Source: Corallococcus silvisoli
Lineage (GTDB): Bacteria > Myxococcota > Myxococcia > Myxococcales > Myxococcaceae
Length of the DNA: 64,000 nt
Direction of reading: 5' to 3'
NCBI RefSeq assembly: GCF_009909145.1
Contig: NZ_JAAAPJ010000001.1
Span: 310,001-374,000 of the forward strand
In this document: positions 9,722-18,051 of the stretch, piece after piece
How positions within the stretch are numbered: position 1 is the stretch's first letter
How the letters are laid out: each line of letters opens with the position of its first letter
The notes under the pieces: model-generated
Database searches by the model: none
What the model saw: the letters and a program-made list of their open reading frames with translations, nothing else
Told to the model about the DNA's origin: nothing
Translations under genes and position numbers: made by a program

Positions 9722-9867
9722 GCGCTCCGAGGTGGGAGCCGGTCCGGGGCCAGCGAGGTTGGGACAGGGGACGGCGCGGACTCCAACTGCTTGCCTCGCC
9801 CCGCTCCGGGATCGGCTCTATGCTCCTCGTCGCTTTTTTCAATCAATCCAATGCTTGGAGTGCTCCC

Positions 9868-10059
9868 GTGAAATTCACGAGCAGGGATGTGTCTCAGTTG
9901 CTGGCGGAGGTGAGTGGCTCCGAGGACCTGGTGGGCTACGCCTGCGCCACCTCGATGCTCAACGGCTACGCCTTCACCTGGAACGGCAACCAGTGGGTGG
10001 GGACCTACTACCCCCAGCTCACGCTCCCGGTCGGTGAGGACTCGCGCGGCGCCTGCTAG
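9868..10059 (+). CDS. 63-residue peptide next to a mini-subtilase; possible precursor peptide
   Basis: The GTG at 9868 has a ribosome-binding site (TTGGAG, 7 nt upstream). An in-frame ATG at 9820 has none, so the short form is preferred. The peptide starts with a charged amphipathic part (VKFTSRDVSQLLAEVSGSED), followed by an aromatic, Gly/Asn/Tyr/Trp-rich core (YAFTWNGNQWVGTYYPQL) and a C-terminus ending DSRGAC with a terminal Cys. There is another Cys at residue 26. No signal peptide or known domain is visible. The leader-then-core layout and a protease gene 40 nt downstream suggest a ribosomally made, processed peptide. That is inference; it could equally be a small orphan protein. Confidence 0.5.
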   Translation: MKFTSRDVSQLLAEVSGSEDLVGYACATSMLNGYAFTWNGNQWVGTYYPQLTLPVGEDSRGAC

Positions 10060-10099
10060 CGCGGGGGCGTTCGTCGGGAATCAGGAGGCCCGGTCCAAC

Positions 10100-10816
10100 G
10101 TGAAGGTCGCCGTCGTGGACAGCGGCGTGTCGGTGGGGTTCCTGCGGGGGCAGTCGTTGGCCCTCGCGGGAGCCGCCAGCTTCACGCTGGACCGGGAGGC
10201 CCGGCGGCTGGAGTCGCGCATCCATTCGCGCGAGGAGTTGGATGCGTGGCGGGGCGGGGACTCGTGCCTGGATGACCTGGAGGATGCGCACGGCCATGGC
10301 ACGGCGGTGCTGAGCATCCTGCTGGATTCGGCCCCACCTGTTCCTGGCGTGGAGTGGTACGTCGCGCGGGTGCTGGATGGGCGGATGCGCGGGGATTCGC
10401 TGTGCCTGCTGGAGGCGCTGGAGTGGCTGACGGCGGACGTGCGCCCGGACCTCATCAACCTGAGCCTGGGCACCGTGAGCCGCGCCTTCGAGGCGCCGCT
10501 GACCGCGCTGCTCCAACAGGCCGTGGAGCAGGGGAGCGTCGTGCTGTGCGCGGCGGGCGCCGTGCCGGGCCTGCCCGCGGGGTTGCCGCCGGTGGTGACG
10601 GTGGCGGACGCGCAGACGGCCCGGGCGCTGGGGGACAGGGGCACCGTGGACCACGTCGAGGACGCGCCCACGGTGCGGCTGTTCACGGGCGGCGCCTGGG
10701 TGGAGCGCCCGATGACGAGCAGCTACGCCTGCGCGCTCGCGGGAGCGCGCGTGCTGCGTGAAGGCTGCCCGCCGGGATGGCGGCGTCACCGACCGGGGCC
10801 GGCCGTCACGGATTGA
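10100..10816 (+). CDS. Minimal cytoplasmic-type S8 (subtilisin-like) protease with altered active site
   Basis: The GTG start follows tcAGGAGGcccggtccaac. The 238-residue protein begins directly at the catalytic-Asp strand (VKVAVVDSG, Asp7), with no signal peptide or prodomain. The His motif is HGHGTAVLS (His66). The Ser motif is TSSYACALAG, with Ser208 aligning with GTSxA. The oxyanion Asn of subtilases (AAGN) is replaced by Ala154 (CAAGAVPG). INLSLG and a hydrophobic core support the fold. Activity may be weakened or specialised. It overlaps the 3' end of the convergent secreted subtilase by 11 nt. The gene lies 40 nt after the 63-residue peptide, so the two are probably co-transcribed. Confidence 0.75.
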   Translation: MKVAVVDSGVSVGFLRGQSLALAGAASFTLDREARRLESRIHSREELDAWRGGDSCLDDLEDAHGHGTAVLSILLDSAPPVPGVEWYVARVLDGRMRGDSLCLLEALEWLTADVRPDLINLSLGTVSRAFEAPLTALLQQAVEQGSVVLCAAGAVPGLPAGLPPVVTVADAQTARALGDRGTVDHVEDAPTVRLFTGGAWVERPMTSSYACALAGARVLREGCPPGWRRHRPGPAVTD

Positions 10817-12623
10817 CGAACAGGCCCGCGGTGCCGGTGTCGCAGTCCGAGAAGAAGCGGTACGAGTAGAAGGTGGGCGGGGCGCTGGTCAGCGCGGGGT
10901 ACTGGAGGGTCCAGATCTTCCGCTGGGTCGTGTCCAGCAGGCTGCTGGCGGGATAGGACGGAATCAGATAGCTCGCCTGGGTTACGTTGCAGCCGCCCGA
11001 CGGCGCGCCCACCGAGTCGAAGCTCAGCTGGAACAACTCGTTGTTCGCGAGCGTGATGTTCGCGCCCACCGACTCCACGTGGAAGGGCCCGTTGTTCGCG
11101 GACACGACGGCGAACTCGGCCCGTGGCTGCGCGGGGACGGAGGGAGGATTGAGCGTGGGCAGGAAGAGGGGCCGGAGCGTCTTGTCCACGGAGCCGAGCG
11201 AATGGAAGCGCGCGCGCACCGCGGCTTCGATGAGCGAGGGCGTCCCGGCTGGCACGGCGTCCACGAGGTGCGCCGCGAGCCCCGCAACGAAGGGCGCGGA
11301 CATGGACGTTCCCGACAGGTATTCATAGGTATTGGAGGTCGTCGTGCCGGACTGCGGGTATGCGGCGAAGGTGGAGCGGATGGCGAGGCCCGGCGCCCAC
11401 GCCTCGACGCAGGTGCCGTAGTTGGAGCCTGGGCCGGAGCCTGCCACCGTCCCGTTGCGGAAGCCGTCGACGCACATCTGTCCCGGCTTGCAGTGCAGCG
11501 GTGTCACGGGCTGCCCCCGGTCATCGATGGCGCCCACCACCATGATGCCGTCCGTCGTGGAGGCGGGACCGTAGGCGCGGGTGCATGCGTCCACGGAGTC
11601 GTTGCCCGCCGAGTTCACGATGAAGGCCCCTTTGTAGCCCGGTGCGGGCTGGGACACGGTGACCATGCGCGAGCCCACGGTGCCGGTGGACGCGAGCACG
11701 CCCGAGCCCAGGTTGAAGGAGAGGTTGATGATCCCCACCTTCCCGTGGGAGGTGATGTCCATCATGGTCCAGTCGAGCGCCTGGATGGCGGCGGCGGCCG
11801 TGACGTTGCTCGGGTTGCAGTGGTGCACCGTGTCCAGGGGCTCAGGTCCCATCACCGACACGGAGACGAGGGAGATGTCGGGCGCGACGCCCACGACGCC
11901 GGTGCTGTTCTGCTTCGCCCCGATGATGCCCGCCACATGGGTGGCGTGCGCGTAGCAGCCCACCAGTCCGTCCGCGGCGTTGCCTCCCGCGGGCCAGACG
12001 CGCTGCACGACGTTGAGGTCGGCGTGGAGCCCGATGCCGCTGTCCAACACGTAGACCTTCGTGGGGATCTTCGCGGTGGTGGTGGACGACGTGTTCTCCG
12101 CCACGGCGCGCTTGCCCCAGGTCTTCATCTCCGTGCCCGTGGAGTTCGTCCACAGGGCGCCGCTCGGAGAGGTGGCCTCGTCGGGAGTGATGCGCTCGAC
12201 GCGCGGGTCCGCGCGAAGCCGCTCCACTTGTTCTGGCGTCAGGAAGGCCATGAAGCCCAGGCCCGCCCAGCTCGTCAGCCCGGTGGCCTGGAGGCCGTAC
12301 TGCCGCTCCAGCTCGCGCACCAGGTGTCGCGCGGGCGTCTTGTGCCAGGACGCGAACCCGTCGAGCGGTGGCGCGGCCTGGGTGAAGCGGGCCTCGGAGC
12401 CCCGGCGCAGGTCGACGAGGTAGTGCACCCGACCGGACTCGTCCCGCACGAGTGAGGGACGCTCATTGTTCACCGGCTGGCCCCAGGCATCCGCGGGGTG
12501 GAGCAGGTCCTGCGTCACCACGACGACTCCGGGTGTCTCGGAAGCTGCGAGTCCCTGGGACAGCGCGGGAGCAGCGGACAGCACGCACGCGAGCGCGGCG
12601 GCGCGAAGATGGACGGCTTTCAT
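10806..12623 (-). CDS. Secreted S8 family serine peptidase
   Basis: The start at 12623 has GGGGGAAG 5 nt upstream; an in-frame ATG at 12668 lacks a site and would spoil the signal peptide. The 605-residue protein has a signal peptide (MKAVHLRAAALACVLSAAPALS) and an I9-like propeptide region (about residues 90-150, ending VERITPDE). The peptidase domain is complete: Asp in VYVLDSGIG, His in ATHVAGIIG, oxyanion Asn in NSAGND and Ser in SGTSMSAPFVAG. A C-terminal extension of about 110 residues ends in a beta-rich Cys-containing segment. It is a likely extracellular protease of the kind used in predation or nutrition. Confidence 0.92.
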   Translation of the reverse strand: MKAVHLRAAALACVLSAAPALSQGLAASETPGVVVVTQDLLHPADAWGQPVNNERPSLVRDESGRVHYLVDLRRGSEARFTQAAPPLDGFASWHKTPARHLVRELERQYGLQATGLTSWAGLGFMAFLTPEQVERLRADPRVERITPDEATSPSGALWTNSTGTEMKTWGKRAVAENTSSTTTAKIPTKVYVLDSGIGLHADLNVVQRVWPAGGNAADGLVGCYAHATHVAGIIGAKQNSTGVVGVAPDISLVSVSVMGPEPLDTVHHCNPSNVTAAAAIQALDWTMMDITSHGKVGIINLSFNLGSGVLASTGTVGSRMVTVSQPAPGYKGAFIVNSAGNDSVDACTRAYGPASTTDGIMVVGAIDDRGQPVTPLHCKPGQMCVDGFRNGTVAGSGPGSNYGTCVEAWAPGLAIRSTFAAYPQSGTTTSNTYEYLSGTSMSAPFVAGLAAHLVDAVPAGTPSLIEAAVRARFHSLGSVDKTLRPLFLPTLNPPSVPAQPRAEFAVVSANNGPFHVESVGANITLANNELFQLSFDSVGAPSGGCNVTQASYLIPSYPASSLLDTTQRKIWTLQYPALTSAPPTFYSYRFFSDCDTGTAGLFVNP

Positions 12624-12743
12624 GGACTTCCCCCTCTTTGAGAGGCGGTCATCCTGCGCGCAACGCAAGCGGGCTGGACAGTACGCCAGGAGTGGGGCGC
12701 GACCTCCGGAGCTTGGAGGTCGCGCCCGTGTCAGGCAGTGGAC

Positions 12744-14858
12744 TCAGGCCGGGACGCGGTCGTGGTCCTGGCGGTCCCAGTGCCGGTGCTTCGCGAGCGC
12801 CTGGGCGAGCGCGGTGGCCAGCGCCTTGCCTGCCCCGGCCTTCGAGCCGGCGACGATGCCGGGCGCGGCCGGGTCGATTTCACACGCCTTCAGCACGTCC
12901 TCCGCGTCCTTGGACGCGCCCACCGTCTTGCAGTGCAGGTAGGCCTCCTGCACGAAGTGGCGTGCCTTGCCGTCCTTCTTCAGCACCGCGACGCTCGCGG
13001 CACCGCCGGGGATGAAGACGCCGTCGTATTCGATGGAGTCCGTGGTCAGCGCGCTCTTGTCCACCGGCACGTCCTGGCCGTTGGCGGCCTTCACCGTGCC
13101 CAGCCACCTGGCGATGACCTTCACCTGCGCGCCCTGGGCCTCCAGCTCCTTCTTCACCGCCATCAGCTCATCCGCGTCCACGCCGTTGGCGACCAGCGCG
13201 GCGATCTTCCGGGTCTTGATGGACGGGGGCATGGCGGCCTTCATCGCCTCCATGCTGAGGGCCTTGGAGGTGGCGGGCCCCTTGGGGGTGACGGGCGTGG
13301 CCTTGGGCGCGGGCAGGCCCAGCCCCTCCGCCACGGCGGTCACGAGCTGGGTGTCGATCTTCGCGAAGTGCTCCAGCGCGCGCTCCTGCACGGCGCGCGT
13401 CTCCACCTTGCCCAGCTCGAAGCGGCACGCGTCGATGAGGTGGGCCTGCTCCGGCGCGGAGAGGCTGCGGAAGAACAGCGCGGCCTGGCTGTAGTGGTCG
13501 TTGAAGGAGGGGGAGCGCTCGCGCACCTTCTGGCCGCTCACCTGCTCCGGGTGGTGCACGAAGCCGCCCTGCTGCTGGGACGCGAGGAACGGGCAGCCGC
13601 CGCCCAGCGAGTTGGGGAAGTAGTTCGCGCGTCCCGCGTTGCTCGTGTGCCGGCCGAAGCCGTCCTGCTGGTTGTTGTGCACCGGCGCCAGGGGGCGGTT
13701 GATGGGGAGCTCCGCGAAGTTCGGACCGCCCAGGCGCGTGAGCTGCGTGTCCAGGTACGAGAAGAGGCGCGCCTGCATCAGCGGATCATCCGTGAAGTCG
13801 ATGCCCGGCACGATGTTGGACACGCAGTAGGCCACCTGCTCCGTCTCCGAGAAGTAGTTCGTCGGGTTGCGGTCGAGCGTGAGCTTGCCCACGGGCCGCA
13901 CGGGGACGACCTCCTCCGGGATGAGCTTGGTCGCGTCCAGCAGGTCCACGCCCAGCTTCTGGGCGTCCGCCTCTTCCACGAGCTGCACGCCCAGTTCGTA
14001 TTCGGGGAAGTTCCCCTGTTCGATGGCTTCGTAGAGGTCGCGGCGGTGGAAGTCCGGGTCCTTGCCCGCGAGCTTCTGGGCCTCATCCCAGACGAGCGAG
14101 TGCGTGCCCAGCAGCGGCTTCCAGTGGAACTTCACGAAGCGCGAGACGTTCTTCTCATCCACGAAGCGGAAGGTGTGGACGCCGAAGCCCTGCATCATCC
14201 GGAAGCTGCGCGGGATGGCGCGGTCGGACATGGCCCACATGACCATGTGCAGGGTCTCCGGGACGAGCGACACGAAGTCCCAGAACGAGTCATGCGCGGT
14301 GGCCGCTTGGGGGATTTCATTGTGGGGTTCCGCCTTGGCGGCGTGGATGACGTCCGGGAACTTGATGCCGTCCTGGATGAAGAAGACGGGGATGTTGTTG
14401 CCCACGAGGTCGAAGTTGCCCTCCTCCGTATAGAACTTCACGGCGAAGCCGCGCACGTCGCGCACGGTGTCCGCGGAGCCGCGCGAGCCCGCGACGGTGG
14501 AGAAGCGCACGAACACGGGGGTCTTCTTGTTGGGATCCTGGAGGAACTTCGCCCGGGTGTACTTCGCCTGGGATTCATAGACCTGGAAGTAGCCGTGGGC
14601 GGCGGCGCCGCGCGCGTGGACGACGCGCTCGGGGATGCGTTCGTGGTCGAAGCGGGTGATCTTCTCACGGAGGTGGAAGTCCTCCAGCAGCGTGGGGCCG
14701 CGTGCGCCGATGCGAAGCGAGTCGTCCGTGTGTTCGACGCGGACGCCCTGGTCCGTGGTGAGGAAGTTGCCCGTGGGCTCCGAGCGATCCCGGGCGAGCT
14801 GCTGCTCCTTGCTCTGCTCGTCGACGTGCACCGCGTCCGGCTGCTTCTGTGAGGTCAT
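12744..14858 (-). CDS. katE: Large-subunit catalase HPII with C-terminal DJ-1/PfpI-like domain (KatE)
   Basis: The 704-residue protein breaks down hydrogen peroxide. The catalytic His lies in ERVVHARG, the distal Asn region in GNNIPVFFIQDGIKFPD, and the heme-binding Tyr in ARLFSYLDTQ. After about residue 535 a class I glutamine amidotransferase/DJ-1-like domain follows (KIAALVANGVDADEL through GVFIPGGAASV), as in E. coli HPII. Length is close to the 690-750 typical of large clade 2 catalases. The ribosome-binding site is strong (AAGGAGGcggtgcg). It probably serves stationary-phase or spore oxidative resistance. It is transcribed alone. Confidence 0.96.
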   Translation of the reverse strand: MTSQKQPDAVHVDEQSKEQQLARDRSEPTGNFLTTDQGVRVEHTDDSLRIGARGPTLLEDFHLREKITRFDHERIPERVVHARGAAAHGYFQVYESQAKYTRAKFLQDPNKKTPVFVRFSTVAGSRGSADTVRDVRGFAVKFYTEEGNFDLVGNNIPVFFIQDGIKFPDVIHAAKAEPHNEIPQAATAHDSFWDFVSLVPETLHMVMWAMSDRAIPRSFRMMQGFGVHTFRFVDEKNVSRFVKFHWKPLLGTHSLVWDEAQKLAGKDPDFHRRDLYEAIEQGNFPEYELGVQLVEEADAQKLGVDLLDATKLIPEEVVPVRPVGKLTLDRNPTNYFSETEQVAYCVSNIVPGIDFTDDPLMQARLFSYLDTQLTRLGGPNFAELPINRPLAPVHNNQQDGFGRHTSNAGRANYFPNSLGGGCPFLASQQQGGFVHHPEQVSGQKVRERSPSFNDHYSQAALFFRSLSAPEQAHLIDACRFELGKVETRAVQERALEHFAKIDTQLVTAVAEGLGLPAPKATPVTPKGPATSKALSMEAMKAAMPPSIKTRKIAALVANGVDADELMAVKKELEAQGAQVKVIARWLGTVKAANGQDVPVDKSALTTDSIEYDGVFIPGGAASVAVLKKDGKARHFVQEAYLHCKTVGASKDAEDVLKACEIDPAAPGIVAGSKAGAGKALATALAQALAKHRHWDRQDHDRVPA

Positions 14859-15198
14859 CGCACCGCCTCCTTCAAGGGGCGTGCAGCGTGCTCATTGGCG
14901 CGGAGGGCGCACGCCTCCACGCGCCTTGTCTGGAAGGTGCCGGACGGAGCGCGGCGAGGGTGTCTGGTGGCGCGCGTTCTGGACGTTGGCCAGCGAGCGT
15001 CAGGCGTCCTTCGCCAGAGGAGCCAACATCCTGCCGGGGTCGTGCCGTCGGGAGGCGGGCTCGGGGGCCGGAGAGGGGTGGGTTATCGGGAAGACGTGTG
15101 AGGTAGGTGTCATGGCTGACGCCCTGTGATGTCGGATGAGCGTGCTACGTCTTCCGCTCATGGATAGAGTGACGGGCGGCGAGGAGTGGAGGGAGTCC
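14859..15198. other. 340-bp divergent intergenic region
   Basis: This separates katE (minus) from the first Uma2 gene (plus). The last 59 bp (15140-15198) belong to the duplicated block that also precedes the second Uma2 gene. An in-frame ATG at 15136 exists but has no ribosome-binding site. I see no other coding sequence or clear promoter. Confidence 0.5.
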
Positions 15199-15300
15199 AT
15201 GGGAAAGAAGCCCGCGACATACGCGGACCTGGAGGCGCTCCCGGAGCATGTCGTGGGAGAGCTTGTCGCGGGGGAGCTGTATGCAAGCCCACGGCCGGCG
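15140..15300 (+). repeat. 161-bp direct repeat, copy 1 (5' end of first Uma2 gene)
   Basis: This matches 15817-15977 at 160 of 161 positions (A at 15285 versus G at 15962), covering 59 bp of leader and the first 34 codons. Immediately after it the two genes diverge strongly, so the boundary is sharp. Confidence 0.9.
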
Positions 15301-15753
15301 ATGCGGCATGCCGTGGTGTCTTCACGGCTTGGGGGCGAGCTCATGGGCCCGTTTGGGAGGGGCAGGGGAGGGCCTGGAGGCTGGGTCATCCTGGACGAGC
15401 CCGAGCTGCACTTCGGTGATGACGTCCTGGTGCCGGATGTCGCGGGCTGGAGGAAGGAACGGATGCCTGTCGTTCCCGACACGGCGGCGACGTCTCTCGC
15501 GCCGGACTGGGTCTGTGAGGTGTTGTCCCCGTCCACCCGGACGCTGGACCGGGAGGCGAAGCTGCCTGTGTACGCGCGCGAAGGTGTGCGGCACGTCTGG
15601 TTGATGGATCCGAGGACACGCACGCTGGAGGTGTTCGGCTTGAGGGATGGACGGTACACGGGACTCCTCACGCATGTCGGGGCGGCGCCCATCCGGGCGG
15701 AGCCGTTCGACGCAGTGGAGCTGGACCTCGCGTTCCTCTGGGGGACGCAGTGA
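15199..15753 (+). CDS. Uma2 family protein (PD-(D/E)XK nuclease-like), copy 1
   Basis: The ATG at 15199 follows tggaGGGAGtcc; 184 residues, typical for Uma2 (DUF820). Family features are YADLEALPEHVVGELVAGELYASPRP at the N-terminus (first Glu of the fold), LVPDVAGW (Asp of the nuclease core), and WVCEVLSPST followed by DREAKLPVYAREGVRHVWLMDP. Uma2 proteins are predicted nucleases, widespread in cyanobacteria and myxobacteria in many copies; their role is unknown and nuclease activity here is inferred from the fold. A second copy follows 122 nt later. Confidence 0.88.
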   Translation: MGKKPATYADLEALPEHVVGELVAGELYASPRPAMRHAVVSSRLGGELMGPFGRGRGGPGGWVILDEPELHFGDDVLVPDVAGWRKERMPVVPDTAATSLAPDWVCEVLSPSTRTLDREAKLPVYAREGVRHVWLMDPRTRTLEVFGLRDGRYTGLLTHVGAAPIRAEPFDAVELDLAFLWGTQ

Positions 15754-15816
15754 GCCGACGGTGGGAATAGACCTCTGAGGTCCAGTGGACTTCGAACGCC
15801 CCTGGACGTCAGACGG

Positions 15817-15977
15817 GCGTGCTACGTCTTCCGCTCATGGATAGAGTGACGGGCGGCGAGGAGTGGAGGGAGTCCATGGGAAAGAAGCCCGCGACATACG
15901 CGGACCTGGAGGCGCTCCCGGAGCATGTCGTGGGAGAGCTTGTCGCGGGGGAGCTGTATGCGAGCCCACGGCCGGCG
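15817..15977 (+). repeat. 161-bp direct repeat, copy 2 (5' end of second Uma2 gene)
   Basis: This partner of 15140-15300 lies 677 bp downstream in the same orientation and differs at a single base. It includes the putative leader, the ribosome-binding site and the first 34 codons. Confidence 0.9.
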
Positions 15978-16433
15978 TTCCCTCATCTCACGGCGGCCTC
16001 GTTCTTGATGGCGATCCTTGGCAATCCCTTCGTCTTCGGACTGGGTGGGCCTGGAGGCTGGTACATCGTGACCGAGCCCGAGCTCCAACTGGGAGACGAC
16101 GTCCTCGTGCCAGACCTCGCGGGTTGGCGGCGCGAGCGGCTCCCCAGGGCGCCGAAGGTCGCGGCGCTGGCCCTGCCACCGGACTGGGTCTGTGAGGTGC
16201 TGTCTCCCTCCACGCGACTCCTGGACCGCAAGGCGAAGCTGCCCGTGTACGCGCGCGAGGGCGTGCGGCATGTCTGGTTCATCGACCCGGTCTTCCGCAC
16301 CCTGGACGTGTTCCGATGGGAGTCGGGGCAATACGTGCCGCTCGCGACCCACACGGGAAATGGCCCGGTGCATGCCGAACCCTTCGAGAGCATGGCATTG
16401 AAGCTCGCCACGCTCTGGGACGAGCCGGGCTGA
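15876..16433 (+). CDS. Uma2 family protein, copy 2
   Basis: 185 residues. The first 34 residues are identical to copy 1. The rest is clearly related but diverged (LVPDLAGWRRERLP, WVCEVLSPSTRLLDRKAKLPVYAREGVRHVWFIDP). The PD-(D/E)XK core residues are preserved in both copies, so neither looks decayed. The shared 5' end with its own ribosome-binding site implies similar translation control. As for copy 1, biochemical role is not established for the family. Confidence 0.88.
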   Translation: MGKKPATYADLEALPEHVVGELVAGELYASPRPAFPHLTAASFLMAILGNPFVFGLGGPGGWYIVTEPELQLGDDVLVPDLAGWRRERLPRAPKVAALALPPDWVCEVLSPSTRLLDRKAKLPVYAREGVRHVWFIDPVFRTLDVFRWESGQYVPLATHTGNGPVHAEPFESMALKLATLWDEPG

Positions 16434-16532
16434 CAGTGGACCGCTGCTTCCTGGCAGCGCATGGGGCAGGCGGACGGCCGTGCACCACGGATTCAGGTGC
16501 GCCTGGGCGCGAGGTACGGGAGGCTGAGGCCC

Positions 16533-16817
16533 ATGGCGCTGTCTCCGTTCTCGATCCTCATCGCGCTGGGTGCCGTGTTGGGGCACCTGTCGCTGTTCCG
16601 GCGGCTCGTGTGGAACATCCCCCCGCGCCGTACGCCCCGGCTCGTCGCGTCGCGCGGCGACCTCCAGGCACGCTACGGGTGGAGCCGGGAGCACTCCGCC
16701 GGGCACTACCGGCACGGCGATTCACACATCTACGTCAGCCGGGGCTGCGGCTTCTGGGGCCCGCCCATGCGCCTGGGCAGCCCCCCGGAGCTGGTCAAGC
16801 TGGTGCTGACTTCTTGA
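16533..16817 (+). CDS. Small hypothetical membrane-anchored protein
   Basis: 94 residues starting at an ATG preceded by cGGGAGGctgaggccc. Residues 3-24 ([20 protein letters not shown]) form one transmembrane segment. The rest is soluble and rich in Arg, Gly and aromatic residues ([21 protein letters not shown]). No family recognised. Its last 23 nt overlap the convergent hydrolase gene. Confidence 0.5.
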   Translation: MALSPFSILIALGAVLGHLSLFRRLVWNIPPRRTPRLVASRGDLQARYGWSREHSAGHYRHGDSHIYVSRGCGFWGPPMRLGSPPELVKLVLTS

Positions 16818-17913
16818 GGAATGCGTCCAGCGCGGCGTTGACCGCGTCCGGATGGTCCAGGTGGATCCAGTGTCCGGCGCCCTCCACCAGCTGGTGCGCC
16901 ACGCCCTCGCCCAGCCGATGGAGGCTGCGCGGCGAGTCGTTGTCCGGCGCGATGAGCGAGAACTTCGGCCCCGGGTAGCGTGCGAGCGCGGCCGTCAGGT
17001 CGAAGCCCACGCTGGAGCGCTGGACCGCCACCACGGCGGACACCGGCGTGGCCTCCAGGTCCGCGAGCAACCGCTCGCGCACGTCCGCGCGCGGCCCCGC
17101 CATCTGCGCCCAGTCCTGCCGCAGCGCCTGCGCCACGTCGGGCGCGTCGAGCGAGGCGAGGTAGGCCGTCACCTGCTCCTGGGGATACAGGTGCAGGTCC
17201 GTCATCGGATCCACCAGGAACAGACCCACCACCTGCCGGGGGTTGTCGCCCGCGTAGGCCAGCGCCACGCCCGCGCCGATGCTGTGCCCCACGAGCACGA
17301 AGCGGCGAAGCCCCAGCGCCCGGACCCCGGCGGCGATGTCCCCCGTTAGCGACTCCACCGTGTAGTCCTGTGGCTCCGGCGGCGTGGAGCCTCCGTGGCC
17401 GCGCAGCTCCAGGGCGATGCCCCGGCGTCCCACCGAGGACAGATGCTCCAGCTGCGCCTGCCAGTGCGACGCATTGCCCGCGAGCCCGTGCACGAAGACG
17501 ACGGGCAGGCTCGTTCCGCCGCCGCCCGTGTCCACCAGCCGCAGGTCGCCAGAGGGCCCCGCCACGCGGAAGTCGTCGAAGCGGACGCGGTGGCCCACGA
17601 AGGCCTGCCCTTCCGCGAAGGGGACCTCGTAGTGCGTGACGTGCAGGTCTCGGTCGATGAGGTAGCGGTCATCCTCGGGGAAGAAGAGGGCGCGCTCTGG
17701 CGCGTCGCCCGCGAAGCGCTTCACCGCGTCCATCGACTCCCAGAGGGTGACGAGCAGGAACTCCGCCTTCCCCTCCGCCACCTTGCGCAGGCAGTACGCG
17801 GCCAGGTTTCCGGGCGTGCGCCGGTAGTGCGCGAGGCCCGTCTGGTGGAGATAGGCGAGGTAGGCGTCGGCGTCCTCCGCCTTCGTTACCCCGCGCCAGG
17901 TGCGTGCGAGCAT
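16795..17913 (-). CDS. ABM-like domain fused to alpha/beta hydrolase
   Basis: The 372-residue protein has two parts. Residues 1-100 resemble an antibiotic-biosynthesis-monooxygenase type ferredoxin-like barrel ([57 protein letters not shown]). From about residue 110 an alpha/beta hydrolase follows: [14 protein letters not shown] (oxyanion loop), the nucleophile elbow GHSIGAG, a late Asp in LIAPDNDSP, and the catalytic His in [11 protein letters not shown] longer open frame extends upstream but has no coding character. I chose the ATG at 17913. Substrate is unknown. The ABM part may dimerise the enzyme or bind a small molecule. Confidence 0.8.
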   Translation of the reverse strand: MLARTWRGVTKAEDADAYLAYLHQTGLAHYRRTPGNLAAYCLRKVAEGKAEFLLVTLWESMDAVKRFAGDAPERALFFPEDDRYLIDRDLHVTHYEVPFAEGQAFVGHRVRFDDFRVAGPSGDLRLVDTGGGGTSLPVVFVHGLAGNASHWQAQLEHLSSVGRRGIALELRGHGGSTPPEPQDYTVESLTGDIAAGVRALGLRRFVLVGHSIGAGVALAYAGDNPRQVVGLFLVDPMTDLHLYPQEQVTAYLASLDAPDVAQALRQDWAQMAGPRADVRERLLADLEATPVSAVVAVQRSSVGFDLTAALARYPGPKFSLIAPDNDSPRSLHRLGEGVAHQLVEGAGHWIHLDHPDAVNAALDAFLKKSAPA

Positions 17914-18051
17914 GGGTGGGCCTTTCGTGCTGGAAGAAGGGAGCCCCGGATGTAGCGCGCCCGGTGGGAGGTCGGCCACCCTGGGAGGGGCTCGACGCGA
18001 CAAGACGACACTTGGCGGGAGGCCGCCCGTCGTCGACGATGTCCGGCACAC

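Noticed and set aside
9791..9824. TTGCCT and TATGCT as a promoter for the small peptide gene
   Set aside because: The spacer is 22 nt, outside the normal 16-18 nt range.
12738..14852. A 704-codon open frame on the plus strand exactly opposite katE
   Set aside because: It is a mirror frame of a high-GC gene. The minus strand encodes a complete catalase with all active-site motifs, while the plus frame is His/Leu/Arg-rich with no domain.
15140..15977. Direct repeats considered as ends of a mobile element
   Set aside because: The repeats contain the 5' halves of homologous Uma2 genes, and the interval between them is simply the first gene; no transposase or integrase is present.
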